Shown: positions 54,038 through 63,923 of the stretch, in pieces
Numbering within the stretch: the stretch's first letter is position 1
How the letters are laid out: each line of letters starts with the position of its first letter
Origin: Thiosulfatihalobacter marinus
GTDB taxonomy: Bacteria; Pseudomonadota; Alphaproteobacteria; Rhodobacterales; Rhodobacteraceae
Assembly: GCF_016019955.1 (NCBI RefSeq)
Contig: NZ_JAECRZ010000003.1
Location: 319,463 to 383,462, forward strand
DNA: 64,000 nucleotides
Direction of reading: 5' to 3'
The notes under the pieces: model-generated
What the model saw: the letters and a program-made list of their open reading frames with translations, nothing else
Database searches by the model: none
What the model was told of the DNA's origin: nothing
Translations under genes and position numbers: made by a program

Positions 54038-55299
54038 TGGACGGCGCATTTGCACGCTCGCCCCTGGACCTGGCGCTTGAGCTTGCGGACACTTACGGCT
54101 GGAATGTCTTTCCGGTGAAGCTGGTTCCCAAGGAGGGCGGCAAGCACAAGAAAATCTACCTGTGCAAATGGGGAAGCGAGGCATCCAATGCCCCCGAGGT
54201 AATCGAAGCGCTGAACTGGCGCGAGGCCACGCATGTTGGCGTGTCCTGCAAGCCGTCTGGCGTTTGGGTTGTCGATGAGGACAGAGAGGGGGCTGCCGAT
54301 GGGCTGGGGCTGACGGAAACGCTGGTCATGGCCACACCGCGTGGCCGACATTTCGTGTATCGTTCAGCCCAGTTCGATCAACGCAATACGCAGAGTGATC
54401 CGGCCCCAGCGGTGGATATTCGCGCCAATGGCGGCATGTTCGTCTGTTATGGCGACGTGATCCATGACGCTGACATTGCCCCCTGGCCCTTTTCGAAACT
54501 GATCGGGAAGGCCAAGGAGGCACCCGACACTGGGGCGACTCGGGACAGTTACAAGACTGTCGAGGATTACCAGCGCCTATTCGAAAACGCCGGTACCGAT
54601 GGCGAGAAACATGCGGCAACCCGCGATCTTGCAGCTTCCCTGGCTGCTCAGGGCGTCAGTAAGGACTTTGCGACAGGTCTGATCCAGTTCGTTTGCCCAG
54701 TCTGGGACCGAAACCTGATCAACAGCATCGACAGCGGTTTCGCCAAGTTCGCACCGGCGGGGCGTGAAAGCCGGTTCTTTCCGGCCGAGACGCTCAAGGG
54801 CAAGCCTGTGCCACCGCGAGAGTGGTTGGTGCAGGGTCTGGTGCCCCAGAAGACCGTCACGCTGTTCAGCGGCGACGGAGGCACCGGTAAGAGCCTGCTG
54901 GCCCTGCAACTGGCCGTGGCCGTTGTGGCCGGCACGGGTTGGGTTGGCAACGCTACCCCAACCGGTCATGTGATCTTCCTGTCTGCCGAGGATGACGCCG
55001 ACGAGTTGCATCGGAGGCTCGATGACATACTCCGGTCAGAGGGCCGGGACTATGACGACCTAGAGGGACTAGACGAAACGCCGGTCACGGTCTTGAACGC
55101 CTTCTTGCCAGCAACGGCGGTTGTGCCGTTCAGGGTGATGGATTCGACAACAGTGTTCCCGTACTCATCGGTGCCGGTAAAGGTCAAGACGGCGGTATCA
55201 ACGCCGCCAGAGTCGACCACGATATTGCGCGGAACGTCGAGAGTTGCCACGCCACCAGATACCAGCGCGCCATCAAGGGCAGGAGTCGATCCGGTATAG
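54037..55299 (+). pseudogene. Phage primase-polymerase/helicase, cut and fused to antisense phage DNA
   Basis: The first ~345 residues are a real two-domain protein: a bifunctional Prim-Pol domain (ALELADTYGWNVFPV, GVWVVDEDREGAADGL) and a RepA-like hexameric helicase domain with Walker A SGDGGTGKSLLALQLA and Walker B-like HVIFLSAEDDADEL. After DDLEGL (near 55071) the protein sequence becomes low-complexity and is the antisense of the structural gene on the other strand. So the C-terminal helicase part is missing. The gene is broken by a rearrangement. Start ATG 54037 overlaps the preceding stop. Confidence 0.82.
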
Positions 55300-55700
55300 G
55301 CTTCAAGAATGCCGTCAACGTCAGCGACATCAGGTGCGCCAAGATCGATTTTGATGACCTCCATAGCGGTCATGTTGGCGCTGGAAGCCAGCGCCTCGGC
55401 GGCATCGGTTACACTTCCGTCGCCTTCGGCGCGATCGAGGTTCAGGTAAACCGTCTCGCCACTCACCAGAGACACGGCGGTCTGCATGGTGAAAGTGATG
55501 TTCGAAGCGCCAAAGGTCAGAGTAAACTCGCCATCTTCCTGAGACAGCGGTTTGTGCGACTGACTGTAGAGCATGGATTCCGAGCCGCCAAGATAGTCAG
55601 TTGCGGTGCGACCGGTGGGATAGGATGCGGTGAAGGTGCCGCCAAAGCCGACATCCGCGCTAAGCGTAACCGACACCTCGTCAAACTGCGAACGAGCCAT
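55050..55700 (-). pseudogene. Truncated phage structural (decoration/tail-like) gene
   Basis: 216 residues starting MARSQFDEVSVTLSADVG. Strand-rich repeats (ATDYLGGSESM, FTLTFGASNITFTM, TFTGTDEYGNTVVESITLNG) are typical of phage capsid or tail structural proteins. The reading ends in PSRSS immediately after TVTGVS, where the sequence joins the primase gene, so the C-terminus is lost. It faces the primase gene tail to tail. Named family not recognised. Confidence 0.7.
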
Positions 55701-55782
55701 GATTTGTCCTTTCAACAATGGATTTTCGTCGTGCTGGGACACCGTGGCAGGGGCAGGGCTGATTGTGCGGCGGGATGAAATA

Positions 55783-55810
55783 GTGCAAAATGCACCCGTG
55801 CAAGATGTGC
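55783..55810. promoter_or_regulatory. Operator-like repeats before the phage regulator
   Basis: The perfect palindrome GTGCA-AAA-TGCAC (55783-55795) is followed by the direct variant GTGCAAGATGTGC (55798-55810), start to start 15 bases apart. It ends 14 bases before the ATG of the small helix-turn-helix protein, which is the usual place for an autoregulatory operator. Confidence 0.6.
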
Positions 55811-55823
55811 GAGGGTGCAGAGC

Positions 55824-56069
55824 ATGAAGCGAATGCGCGGCGCGGAATTGAAGTCACAAGCCAAGGCTTGGTTTGGCGAGGAAAACTGGCGGTCTCCGCT
55901 GGCCGGTGCACTTGGGGTTGCGCCCTCAACTATCTATCGCATGATTTCAGAAGATAGGGTTTCCGGCCCGGTGGCGGCGGCGGTCAGGGCATGGCAGGAA
56001 CACGGCTTGCCAGTCAGCGTGAAGCGGGTTCGCGCGCCAAAACCTCGGCGGCCCATTCCCCCTCGATAA
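55824..56069 (+). CDS. Small helix-turn-helix phage regulator
   Basis: An 81-residue protein starting MKRMRGAELKSQAKAWFG. The segment WRSPLAGALGVAPSTIYRMISEDRVSG is a helix-turn-helix, with a basic C-terminal tail (KRVRAPKPRRPIPPR). The ATG at 55824 follows GAGGG. It resembles Cro/CI-type or excisionase-like phage regulators. It may be what is left of the lysogeny switch. Confidence 0.68.
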   Translation: MKRMRGAELKSQAKAWFGEENWRSPLAGALGVAPSTIYRMISEDRVSGPVAAAVRAWQEHGLPVSVKRVRAPKPRRPIPPR

Positions 56070-56295
56070 GATCCCGCGCCCGGTCGATCATGTCGACACA
56101 GAACGCCCGGTGTTCTTCAGGGAAATCGGCGCCATCGACAATCGCGTCCAGATACTCGCTATATCGTGCGGCTTCGCGCTCGGACGCCTCGATCAATCCC
56201 GGCGCATCCGACAGTGCGCGGTCATAGCCGGTGTTCCAGGCGACGTAGACGGCGAGGACAAAGCCCGCCCCTACAGTGGCGATCATGCGGGTCAT
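56014..56295 (-). CDS. Small membrane-anchored phage protein, unknown
   Basis: A 93-residue protein with one N-terminal hydrophobic helix (MIATVGAGFVLAVYVAW) and a soluble, acidic helical remainder (EASEREAARYSEYLDAIVD). It overlaps the giant gene by 4 bases and the regulator gene by 56 bases on the other strand. Spanin- or holin-like proteins have this layout, but no lysis family is recognised. Confidence 0.6.
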   Translation of the reverse strand: MTRMIATVGAGFVLAVYVAWNTGYDRALSDAPGLIEASEREAARYSEYLDAIVDGADFPEEHRAFCVDMIDRARDLIEGEWAAEVLAREPASR

Positions 56296-59200
56296 CGTCC
56301 GCTTCCATTTTCTAGGGCCGTCTGGCGTTGAATGAAGGCACGGTTGAATTTCAGGAACATGGCGGCCTGCTCCTTTTCGATGGCCCTATATTTGTCCGCG
56401 CGCTGTGCTTCGGTCAAGTTTGGGTCCAATCGAACCGACATGCGCTGCTTGTTCCGAGCGGAAACCGCGCGCTGCGCTTGAGTAGCAACGCTCGACAAGC
56501 CGCTGTAAATGCGCGTTTCTTTTGTCGCGGCCTCGCCCGTTTCCTTGCTGGCCTTCATGCGCGCCTTGGCGTCTCTTACAATGTCGAGGCGCTTATAGAA
56601 GCGGTCACGGTCCAGCCAAACGCCGGTATCAAGGGCAATTTCGGACACGAATGGAATGTTGTTGTCTTCAACCATATCCGCGCGGCCGGTGGCAGCCTTG
56701 ATAGCAAAGTCTAGACTGTCTGTCCAAAACTTACCTGAGCTGCCTGTCGCGGTTCCAATCGCGTGATCGAGGTATTCCGGGCTGATGTCGATCAAACCAC
56801 TGGTCGCTGCATTGCCGCCGGTTGCCCGGTTCAGCCAATCCGCCGCCTGCCGCGAAATCTCCGAAACTCCGACATAATGCTTATAGGCCATCGGTCCATA
56901 ATCGTTGAACTGATATTCCGGCCGAATGGGCCGGTCCAGCCAGTCGCGGTTGTCACGGAATTCGATCATGTCTTTCAGAAGCGTCGGCGTCACCATATCA
57001 ACGGGTTCCGAGAAGCCTACCGGGGAAATGTCCGTCGCGGCCGCTAGAGCGACATCAAGGATCGCCTCGTCCGGGTCTTTTACCCCGCGCGCAACCTTGC
57101 CGATTTGGCGTCCCGCATAGACGAACACCGAATAGACATAGGGCATGGGAATCTTGATCGCATCGCCCATTTCGCCCATGCCACCTTCGCCATCTTCGCC
57201 CTTGCGCACCATCCACATGAAGTTGCGCTGCGACTGGTAGTCGGGGATCTTGTCATAGGCCAGTTCGCCGTCATCGTCTTCTTCAGACAGTGAGGCGTTC
57301 AGAAGGTCTTCGATCAGGCCATAGGCCACCATGCCGCCGCCAACCATCGCACCGTATTTCGAGAACATGACTCGGCCAAACACCTGCAAGCCTTGCGCTG
57401 CGGCGTTGAAGAACAGGAAGACGCTGTTGAGCCACGTCTGTTTGCCGCGGCGATTGAAGTTGACGGTCAGGTTTTTGGCAAGGGTCGCGGCGTCCTGCTT
57501 TGACCATCCGCGCTTGCGTGCCTCAACGAAGGCTGCGAGGCGCACGGCATTGTCAACCGCAAGGTTGGCGCGCTCGATCGACCCCAGGATAGCGTTGTCG
57601 CGCGTGGAAAACAGCGCACGCGGGCTGGTGGCGGCCTTGAGGATGCGCGCCGCCTTGTTGCCGCGGGCAAGGTCGATGCGGCGCCCGATGTCGCCCGATG
57701 TCGAAACAGGGTTGTCCAGCGTCCAGAACGACACGCGCCCGCCAGCTTGTTCGAACTCTTTCCAGTGCTTCGACCAGTCCGTGTCAGTCTTGTTCTTCAT
57801 GCCACGCCACGATCCGGCCAGCGCTTTCGGCCAGGTCTTGGCAACGGCAGCACCGAACCCTTTTTCGTCGGTCATTTGCGGAAGGTTGATCTGCGCGGCC
57901 TGGAAGTCACGGAAGGCGTTCCGCACCACGAATTCCGGGTTCAACATGGTCAGCACCATCGACTGATAGCGCGTGTACATACCAAGAACGCGGGTGATCC
58001 CGGCCATTTCATCGGCGCCGACTTGACCAAGGGCGTCCGTCAGGCGCTCATCGTGCAGGACAATCCGGTGTTCCTGCCCGTCGATCTTGACCGCGAATTC
58101 GTTCTTCTGCATCCGGGATGTTGCGGCGGGTTCAATGCGGGTTTCCACGAGGCCGGTCGTGCGGTTGTAGTAGCGCTTCTGCTTTGGCGTCTTCACAGAC
58201 CACAGGGCTTGCGACGGGTGGTCCTTGGCCAACCGGTAAAGGTGCTGTGCAACACGGTTCTTTTCGGCCCGAATGGATACCTCCTTTGCCTGCGTGATCG
58301 CTGCGACCAGCGGATTGAATGCCATCGAGGACCGGCCAAGGGCGCGCATGGATTCCGGCCCGCGCGCATTGTAGCGGCGGCCAAGCCCGGTCATGTCAAG
58401 CGTTGCCTCGGCATGGTCGCTTTCATCAAACCCCTTGAGAGGTACGTAATGGTCATACTGGTTTTTCCACATCACGTATTCTTGCGGCGACAACAGGCCG
58501 GCATTCCGGCGTTGTTTCAGCGTGCGTTCGCGAAGCTGGTTGATCAAGTCCGCAATCTGGTCAAGTTCCGCCTGATAGGGGCTTGCCGCCATCTGGTTCA
58601 GGTATGCGTCTGCTTCGGCGTCGGTGATGCCTGACCCGCCATCCGGCATGGACGGGTTGATCGAGGCGATGCGCGCGTTGCGTTCCTTGGCATGGCGCGC
58701 GGCCAGCCAGTCGCCCACATTCTCGGCGGTCAATCCACCATTGGTGGACGCGATGATCTGGATGATTGGCTTGGTGTAATCCTCGTCAATCTCGAACAGA
58801 TGGCGACCTGCGCGACCGCTGAAGGTCGTTTCCGCAGCATAGGCGTTGTGATGATCCGGCAGGCGCTGGCCAATGGCGCGCTCAATTGCCTCTTGCGCGC
58901 GTAGCACCGGCAGGAACCGGTCCTGAACCTGATAACGCGCGCGATCGACCATATCATAGATGGCGCCGCCAGCGCCCCGGATACGCTCAAATACGCTTGC
59001 ACCAGTGCGCGACAGTTCATCCCAAACGCGGCGATCCGGGATGTGAACCGGAAGCGCTTGTGAACCACCTTGTCCTTGTCGTGCGCGCTGGATGCGGGGC
59101 AGGGCCGGGTTGCGCTGCTCTTTGATCCCCTTGAAAATATCAGCGCGGGTGAGTATCTTCTTGTTGCGCGGCGGGGTTAGATCAGCCTTGCGCTGGACAG

Positions 59201-62200
59201 AAGCGGAATTGGACCGTGGACGGTTCGCACTGCCCCCCGCGCGCTTCCCGTCTCGATCATAGAGCAACCTTCCAGAAGATACTTGCCTGTCCAGCCACTT
59301 GGAGTCATCTTTCATATAGACGCTTGTGATTTCGTTGGCAGGCTTCCCGTTCCGATCGGTTCCGTCCCTCTTGATCGAAACGACCATTGGCATGTCTCCG
59401 ATCATAATCGGCACGCTGACGATGCTATCCTTGCGCGTTGCTGAACTCAGAACAAACTCCGGGTCGCGCAGCTTGGTTGCGAGGTTTTCCAGCACCTTCC
59501 AGGTGATGCTTGGGTGATCCCTGACAATCGCCTTGGCTCTTGCCGATTTTAGAACAATCGGGTGGTTCGGGTTTAGGAAATTTGCCAGAACAGGACCGAC
59601 ATCGCCTAGCCGCGCATCATCTGTCGCCGCCGCTTTGCCCATTTTCATCCGAGTAAGACCCGTGATCCACTGGCGCAGATCATCAAATCGACCACGTTGA
59701 TCACGTAAGGTCGCAGCGGCCCCGGTGTTCCCTGCATCACGCGCCCCGATCTGACCCGCCATCGCTTTGCCAAACACATCTTCGGCGGTCTGGAAGCCAG
59801 CGCCGCGCACGGCATTGCGAAGCGCCCGGAGAAGGCGGCCGATCTTGTTGAACGCCTGCACAAGAAGCGGGCCGCGCGGCGCCTTGCGGCTGGCGGCGCG
59901 CTCCGCGAATTCCTCAGCAATCGCTTCCTCGATCTGTTCCGATGGCGTCAGATCAGGATAGCGTTCCTTGATGTCATGCTTGTCGACCCACTCGCGTTGC
60001 GCGGCCAGCCCCAGCGCTTTCCATTCCTTCGGCGTGAACAGGTTCATCGAGCGCATGGCGTGGATGGCTTCGTGATAGAGCGTAGCTTTGGGATTGATGG
60101 CCTGCCCGATCAGGATTGCCAGACGGCCTTGGGCGGCGGTGAATGCGCCCTGGGTCTGCGACCCCATGTCGACATTGGCGAGATCCACCCGCTTCAGGTT
60201 CAGGCGGTCCAGTTCGGCGCGCAGGCTCGGCATGATGGCCGCGACCACATCACGGTCAAGAGCCGCCAGTTCCTTCATCTCTTCCGCGGCAAAAGTACCT
60301 GGGCCTTCGTTGAAATCTGAAGCACTTTCCTCAAAGCCCTGCACGGGCTTGCCGAGATCATCCATGAAGGCGCGGCGCTGCTCATCACTCGGGAACAGGA
60401 ACCCGCGCTTTGCGCCTGCGGCCTTGTTCTGGAATTTGGAATAATAGCCGTCATGCTTCTTCGCGACCGCGACAACAGCCTTGAACCGATCACCAAGGTT
60501 TTCGCGCACCTGCGCGCCATACATCATCTCACCGGTCTTCGTGTTGGTGAATTCGAATACGTCGAACTTGCTGGCGGCGGGCGCATCGCTGGTCAGCGGC
60601 GCGGAAACCTGCGTTGGTTGGCCATCCGCTTCCGCTGCCGCGTCCATGTCCTCTTCCACACCACTCTTGCCGATCTGGTCGGGGCGGGTCGGGGCGGCGA
60701 TACCTTCAAGGCGGTCGAAGAGTTCAGTAATCGTCTTGGGCGCGGAAAGGTTCATGTTCGCTGTTGGGGATGTCTTTTCGACATCCATGATCCGGTCAAA
60801 GATGATAACCCGGCCAGCAACACTTGTGCCGGCGCGCTCAAACGTCACAGACGGCAGGGTGATATTGGCGGTAAAATTCCACTCCAACGCGCTCTTACCC
60901 ATTTCATCCATCATCTTGACGAATTGCTTGTCGGCTGCGGGGCCGCTCGGCACCAGCGCAACCACGCGACCACCGGGGCGCGTGTGCATCATGGCCTTGC
61001 GCACATGCTCATATGCCGTCTTGCCACCGTGACCGAAGGGCGGGTTCATCACCACGACATCATACTTGTTCACGATGCTCAGGTTTTCGAACGTGTCATT
61101 GACCACGCGAGATCCGGGCGAAAGCAATTCCGCCCGCGACGACAATTCCGTCGATGGCTCGACAATCGTCCGGTCGGCATGGCCAGGGAAATACCGTGCA
61201 ATTGCGCCATCACCGGCGGAAGGTTCCAACGCCTTGTCGTAGGCACGCACCCCGGCCCATTCGACCATTTTGAGGCCAAGCGGTTCGGGCGTCGGGAAGA
61301 AGTCGATACCTTTGCGCTGGTCGCGCTTGCCCTTCATCTTCTGGCGGCCGAAGTAATGGGTCTTGGCCTTGTCGAATTCGGACGTGTTGTGGCTGACCGC
61401 ATCCATCTCGCGCCCGCCTGTGCCATCCTCTGAGGAAGGCGCGTTCCGGTCTGCGCCCATATAGGCGTCGATGAAGGATTGCTGGATCGCGCGCGCCTCG
61501 TTGCCCATAGCGAGGTTTTCCACGGCGCCGGATTGCTCGGCGATGCGGCGGGCAAAGGCTTCGCGCTCCCATGTCGTGCCGATGGTGTAGTAGCGATATG
61601 GGGCGTTCGAGACGCTACCCACGCGCCGGGTGCGCCCCTCGGCCTGCAAGCTGGTCGTGGGCTTCACCGGCATACCGAGATTGACAAGAACACGCTGGTG
61701 GCCGCCGGTGGTGTCGTGCAGCGAGATGCCGCCAGACCCGGCGTCGGATTGCACCAGCAAGACCTTCACACCGGACGCATCGTCGTTGAACTCGTCCTTG
61801 TTGGCCAGACGCTGTTTCTTCGGGACGGTGCCGTTGAACTCACGAGCGCTGTCGCCAAAGGCTTCCATGATCTGTTCGCGCGGGGATGCCAGTCGGCCAA
61901 AGTCGAGGTCTTTCAGCCACGGCAGTTCGCGGTGCATGATGTCCAGCGCCGCCATCATGTCCGGGTCGCCCTGGACCTCGAACGGGCTTGTCGCGCCACC
62001 TTTGTTGAAATCGTGGAAGACAACAACCTTGCGGCCCATCGCCAGGTGTTTCTTGATGTCAGGGATTGCGGCCTCTGCCTTCATTGCCTCAAGAAGCTGC
62101 ATCCGCTTGTGGTACGAGAAATTGCGCTTAATCGCTTTTTCCAGATTACCCCATGCCTGCGCAGATGCTGCCAGTTTGTCTTGCGCCTTAACCGACACGT

Positions 62201-63923
62201 TGGAATCTTTCACCGCCTTGTGCAGAGCGGTGCGCGCGGCGCTACCCTTCTCCCATAGATACTTGAGTGCGTCGTCAATCTTGTTGCCCAGGTCATACTC
62301 GACCATGACAAACTTGCGATCATAGTCCACAGGGACTTCAAGTTTCCGGCCCCAAAGAGCGCCATCTCGCTTCAGTCGCTCATGGAACTCGCGGTGGAAC
62401 ACACCCCTGTCAACAGCCGCTTCCGGCTGCGTCAGTTTGTGATAGCGCACCCTGTATCCGAAGTTCTCGACCATGAACCAGGTTCGACCATCCTGCCGTG
62501 ATCCCTCGCGCGTCTCGCCCTTGCCGTAGTCGAACAGATAACCCTCGCCATAGTCCACGGCCATGTCATAGGCCCAGGGTGTTGCCGACATGAACAGGAC
62601 GTTGGATTGCTTCGGTGGCTTGGTCTGGGCGGCGCTGGCTGCGTCTCGGGCGGCTTGATAGATCGACGCCAGCGCCTCGGTGCGCTTCTCGTCATCCTTG
62701 ATCTTCTTGGCGCGCACGATCTGCTTGTCATGCTGCATCAGGTATTTTTCGAACGCATGGGACGGCTTGTTGCCGATCGCGCGCAACGCCTTCAGCGCGG
62801 AAGTCTCATCGCCCCTCTTGTTCTGGGTGAGCATGTGCGCTTCATCGGCAATGACCAGATCCCAGTCACGATGCGCGAGGGACTTGTTCTGACCGAAGTT
62901 CGCGTAGGTGGTTACCACAACCTTTGCACGGCCCTCGCCGTTGTCGTTGGTGTCGCGCAGTTGCTCGACATCGAGGTCAATCAGTTCAGACTCCTTGACC
63001 CAATTCTTGGCCTCGGTGTCGGTTTTGACCGCGACAATGACGCTTTTTGCACCCCTGTCGACAAACCGCTTTGCCGCACCAAGGCCAGTGAATGTCTTGC
63101 CGGTCCCGACCCCGTTGGTGATGAGCATTCCCAGCCCGGTGTTCTTGCCGTCCTCGGGTTTGAAGAACCGGCGTTCGATCCGAACGACATCATCGACCTG
63201 TTCCGCGCGCAGGGCTGGAACGGCCTTTGCAACCGCCGCATGGTGGCTTGTCGGTGGGGTGTATCCGTCGCTTACGCGGCTGGCATTTCCCGCAGCTTCT
63301 TTTCGAGTTGCGCTTGTTCCCGCGTCGTCAGGCTGTAGTCCCGGCTGGCGGCGATCACCGCTTGCTGCACGGTCTCCATCACCGTCACGCCGTCCGACAG
63401 GTAGTGACCGCTTGCCTTGAACGCCTGCACCGCTGGGGCTTCCCACAGTGTCGGCATCACGGCCAGGTACGCCATCGCCAGTCGATCGCTTCCCATTTCC
63501 TCGGTCAGTCTCGCCTGCTCGCGATCCATCGCCACGTCCAGTGCTTCTTGGGGCATCGGAAACATCTGTTCCGCCCAATCCGTCTGAAGGGGTTGCATCT
63601 CCGCTATCGCGTTCCACACCGGGGCCGGGTGCTGGTGCATTGTCCTGGTCTCCTATCAGGTCGATCTTGCCAGCGCGCGCATCGGCAAGGAACCGTTCGA
63701 AATACGGGCGCATCTCATAGTAGGCTTCACGGGTGAGACCGGCATCAACGAGGGGCCGCGCCATAGCAACATAAGCCTCTTCGTCGGAAATTGCATCCAG
63801 ATTCACGCCTTCGACGTTGCGCGCGAAAATGGGAACCGCAGCCTCATACCGGGCATCATCGAAAGATGCCTCATCCTCGCGCAACATGCGCGGGTCATTC
63901 GGGTCGAAGTTGCCGCGGTTGAA
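56292..63923 (-). CDS. Giant polyvalent phage protein, DarB-like; 5' end interrupted by an insertion sequence
   Basis: At least 2531 residues from the first internal Met (63887), and the frame continues to the insertion sequence edge (...SFNRGNFDPNDPRMLRED). Domains in order: variable Gly/Asp-rich linker (90-190); superfamily 2 strawberry-notch helicase with Walker A GVGTGKT (Lys 264), DEAH at 348-351, LFMSATPW near 430 and EGRTRRVGS near 750; N6-adenine-type DNA methyltransferase with ALEPSAGDGAIA and NPPFGHGG (about 947); zincin HEAIH (1272-1276); MuF-C-like domain (about 1430-1540); helical LPD38-like region with a hydrophobic segment near 2165-2195 and DWLDRPIRPEYQFNDYGP near 2335. Such proteins are ejected with phage DNA to defeat restriction (P1 DarB). 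Truncated 5' end. Confidence 0.85.
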   Translation of the reverse strand, partial: FNRGNFDPNDPRMLREDEASFDDARYEAAVPIFARNVEGVNLDAISDEEAYVAMARPLVDAGLTREAYYEMRPYFERFLADARAGKIDLIGDQDNAPAPGPGVERDSGDATPSDGLGGTDVSDAPRSTGRGDGSRAGETDRGNGKRSTGDGVPGRDADTVGSPSGAGVQGKRSLPVGRRDGDGDRAASGDRRQPGLQPDDAGTSATRKEAAGNASRVSDGYTPPTSHHAAVAKAVPALRAEQVDDVVRIERRFFKPEDGKNTGLGMLITNGVGTGKTFTGLGAAKRFVDRGAKSVIVAVKTDTEAKNWVKESELIDLDVEQLRDTNDNGEGRAKVVVTTYANFGQNKSLAHRDWDLVIADEAHMLTQNKRGDETSALKALRAIGNKPSHAFEKYLMQHDKQIVRAKKIKDDEKRTEALASIYQAARDAASAAQTKPPKQSNVLFMSATPWAYDMAVDYGEGYLFDYGKGETREGSRQDGRTWFMVENFGYRVRYHKLTQPEAAVDRGVFHREFHERLKRDGALWGRKLEVPVDYDRKFVMVEYDLGNKIDDALKYLWEKGSAARTALHKAVKDSNVSVKAQDKLAASAQAWGNLEKAIKRNFSYHKRMQLLEAMKAEAAIPDIKKHLAMGRKVVVFHDFNKGGATSPFEVQGDPDMMAALDIMHRELPWLKDLDFGRLASPREQIMEAFGDSAREFNGTVPKKQRLANKDEFNDDASGVKVLLVQSDAGSGGISLHDTTGGHQRVLVNLGMPVKPTTSLQAEGRTRRVGSVSNAPYRYYTIGTTWEREAFARRIAEQSGAVENLAMGNEARAIQQSFIDAYMGADRNAPSSEDGTGGREMDAVSHNTSEFDKAKTHYFGRQKMKGKRDQRKGIDFFPTPEPLGLKMVEWAGVRAYDKALEPSAGDGAIARYFPGHADRTIVEPSTELSSRAELLSPGSRVVNDTFENLSIVNKYDVVVMNPPFGHGGKTAYEHVRKAMMHTRPGGRVVALVPSGPAADKQFVKMMDEMGKSALEWNFTANITLPSVTFERAGTSVAGRVIIFDRIMDVEKTSPTANMNLSAPKTITELFDRLEGIAAPTRPDQIGKSGVEEDMDAAAEADGQPTQVSAPLTSDAPAASKFDVFEFTNTKTGEMMYGAQVRENLGDRFKAVVAVAKKHDGYYSKFQNKAAGAKRGFLFPSDEQRRAFMDDLGKPVQGFEESASDFNEGPGTFAAEEMKELAALDRDVVAAIMPSLRAELDRLNLKRVDLANVDMGSQTQGAFTAAQGRLAILIGQAINPKATLYHEAIHAMRSMNLFTPKEWKALGLAAQREWVDKHDIKERYPDLTPSEQIEEAIAEEFAERAASRKAPRGPLLVQAFNKIGRLLRALRNAVRGAGFQTAEDVFGKAMAGQIGARDAGNTGAAATLRDQRGRFDDLRQWITGLTRMKMGKAAATDDARLGDVGPVLANFLNPNHPIVLKSARAKAIVRDHPSITWKVLENLATKLRDPEFVLSSATRKDSIVSVPIMIGDMPMVVSIKRDGTDRNGKPANEITSVYMKDDSKWLDRQVSSGRLLYDRDGKRAGGSANRPRSNSASVQRKADLTPPRNKKILTRADIFKGIKEQRNPALPRIQRARQGQGGSQALPVHIPDRRVWDELSRTGASVFERIRGAGGAIYDMVDRARYQVQDRFLPVLRAQEAIERAIGQRLPDHHNAYAAETTFSGRAGRHLFEIDEDYTKPIIQIIASTNGGLTAENVGDWLAARHAKERNARIASINPSMPDGGSGITDAEADAYLNQMAASPYQAELDQIADLINQLRERTLKQRRNAGLLSPQEYVMWKNQYDHYVPLKGFDESDHAEATLDMTGLGRRYNARGPESMRALGRSSMAFNPLVAAITQAKEVSIRAEKNRVAQHLYRLAKDHPSQALWSVKTPKQKRYYNRTTGLVETRIEPAATSRMQKNEFAVKIDGQEHRIVLHDERLTDALGQVGADEMAGITRVLGMYTRYQSMVLTMLNPEFVVRNAFRDFQAAQINLPQMTDEKGFGAAVAKTWPKALAGSWRGMKNKTDTDWSKHWKEFEQAGGRVSFWTLDNPVSTSGDIGRRIDLARGNKAARILKAATSPRALFSTRDNAILGSIERANLAVDNAVRLAAFVEARKRGWSKQDAATLAKNLTVNFNRRGKQTWLNSVFLFFNAAAQGLQVFGRVMFSKYGAMVGGGMVAYGLIEDLLNASLSEEDDDGELAYDKIPDYQSQRNFMWMVRKGEDGEGGMGEMGDAIKIPMPYVYSVFVYAGRQIGKVARGVKDPDEAILDVALAAATDISPVGFSEPVDMVTPTLLKDMIEFRDNRDWLDRPIRPEYQFNDYGPMAYKHYVGVSEISRQAADWLNRATGGNAATSGLIDISPEYLDHAIGTATGSSGKFWTDSLDFAIKAATGRADMVEDNNIPFVSEIALDTGVWLDRDRFYKRLDIVRDAKARMKASKETGEAATKETRIYSGLSSVATQAQRAVSARNKQRMSVRLDPNLTEAQRADKYRAIEKEQAAMFLKFNRAFIQRQTALENGSGR

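Noticed and set aside
55072..55299. C-terminal part of the primase frame as a real domain
   Set aside because: It is the reverse complement of the strand-rich structural gene and is Thr/Pro/Val-rich with no helicase motif.
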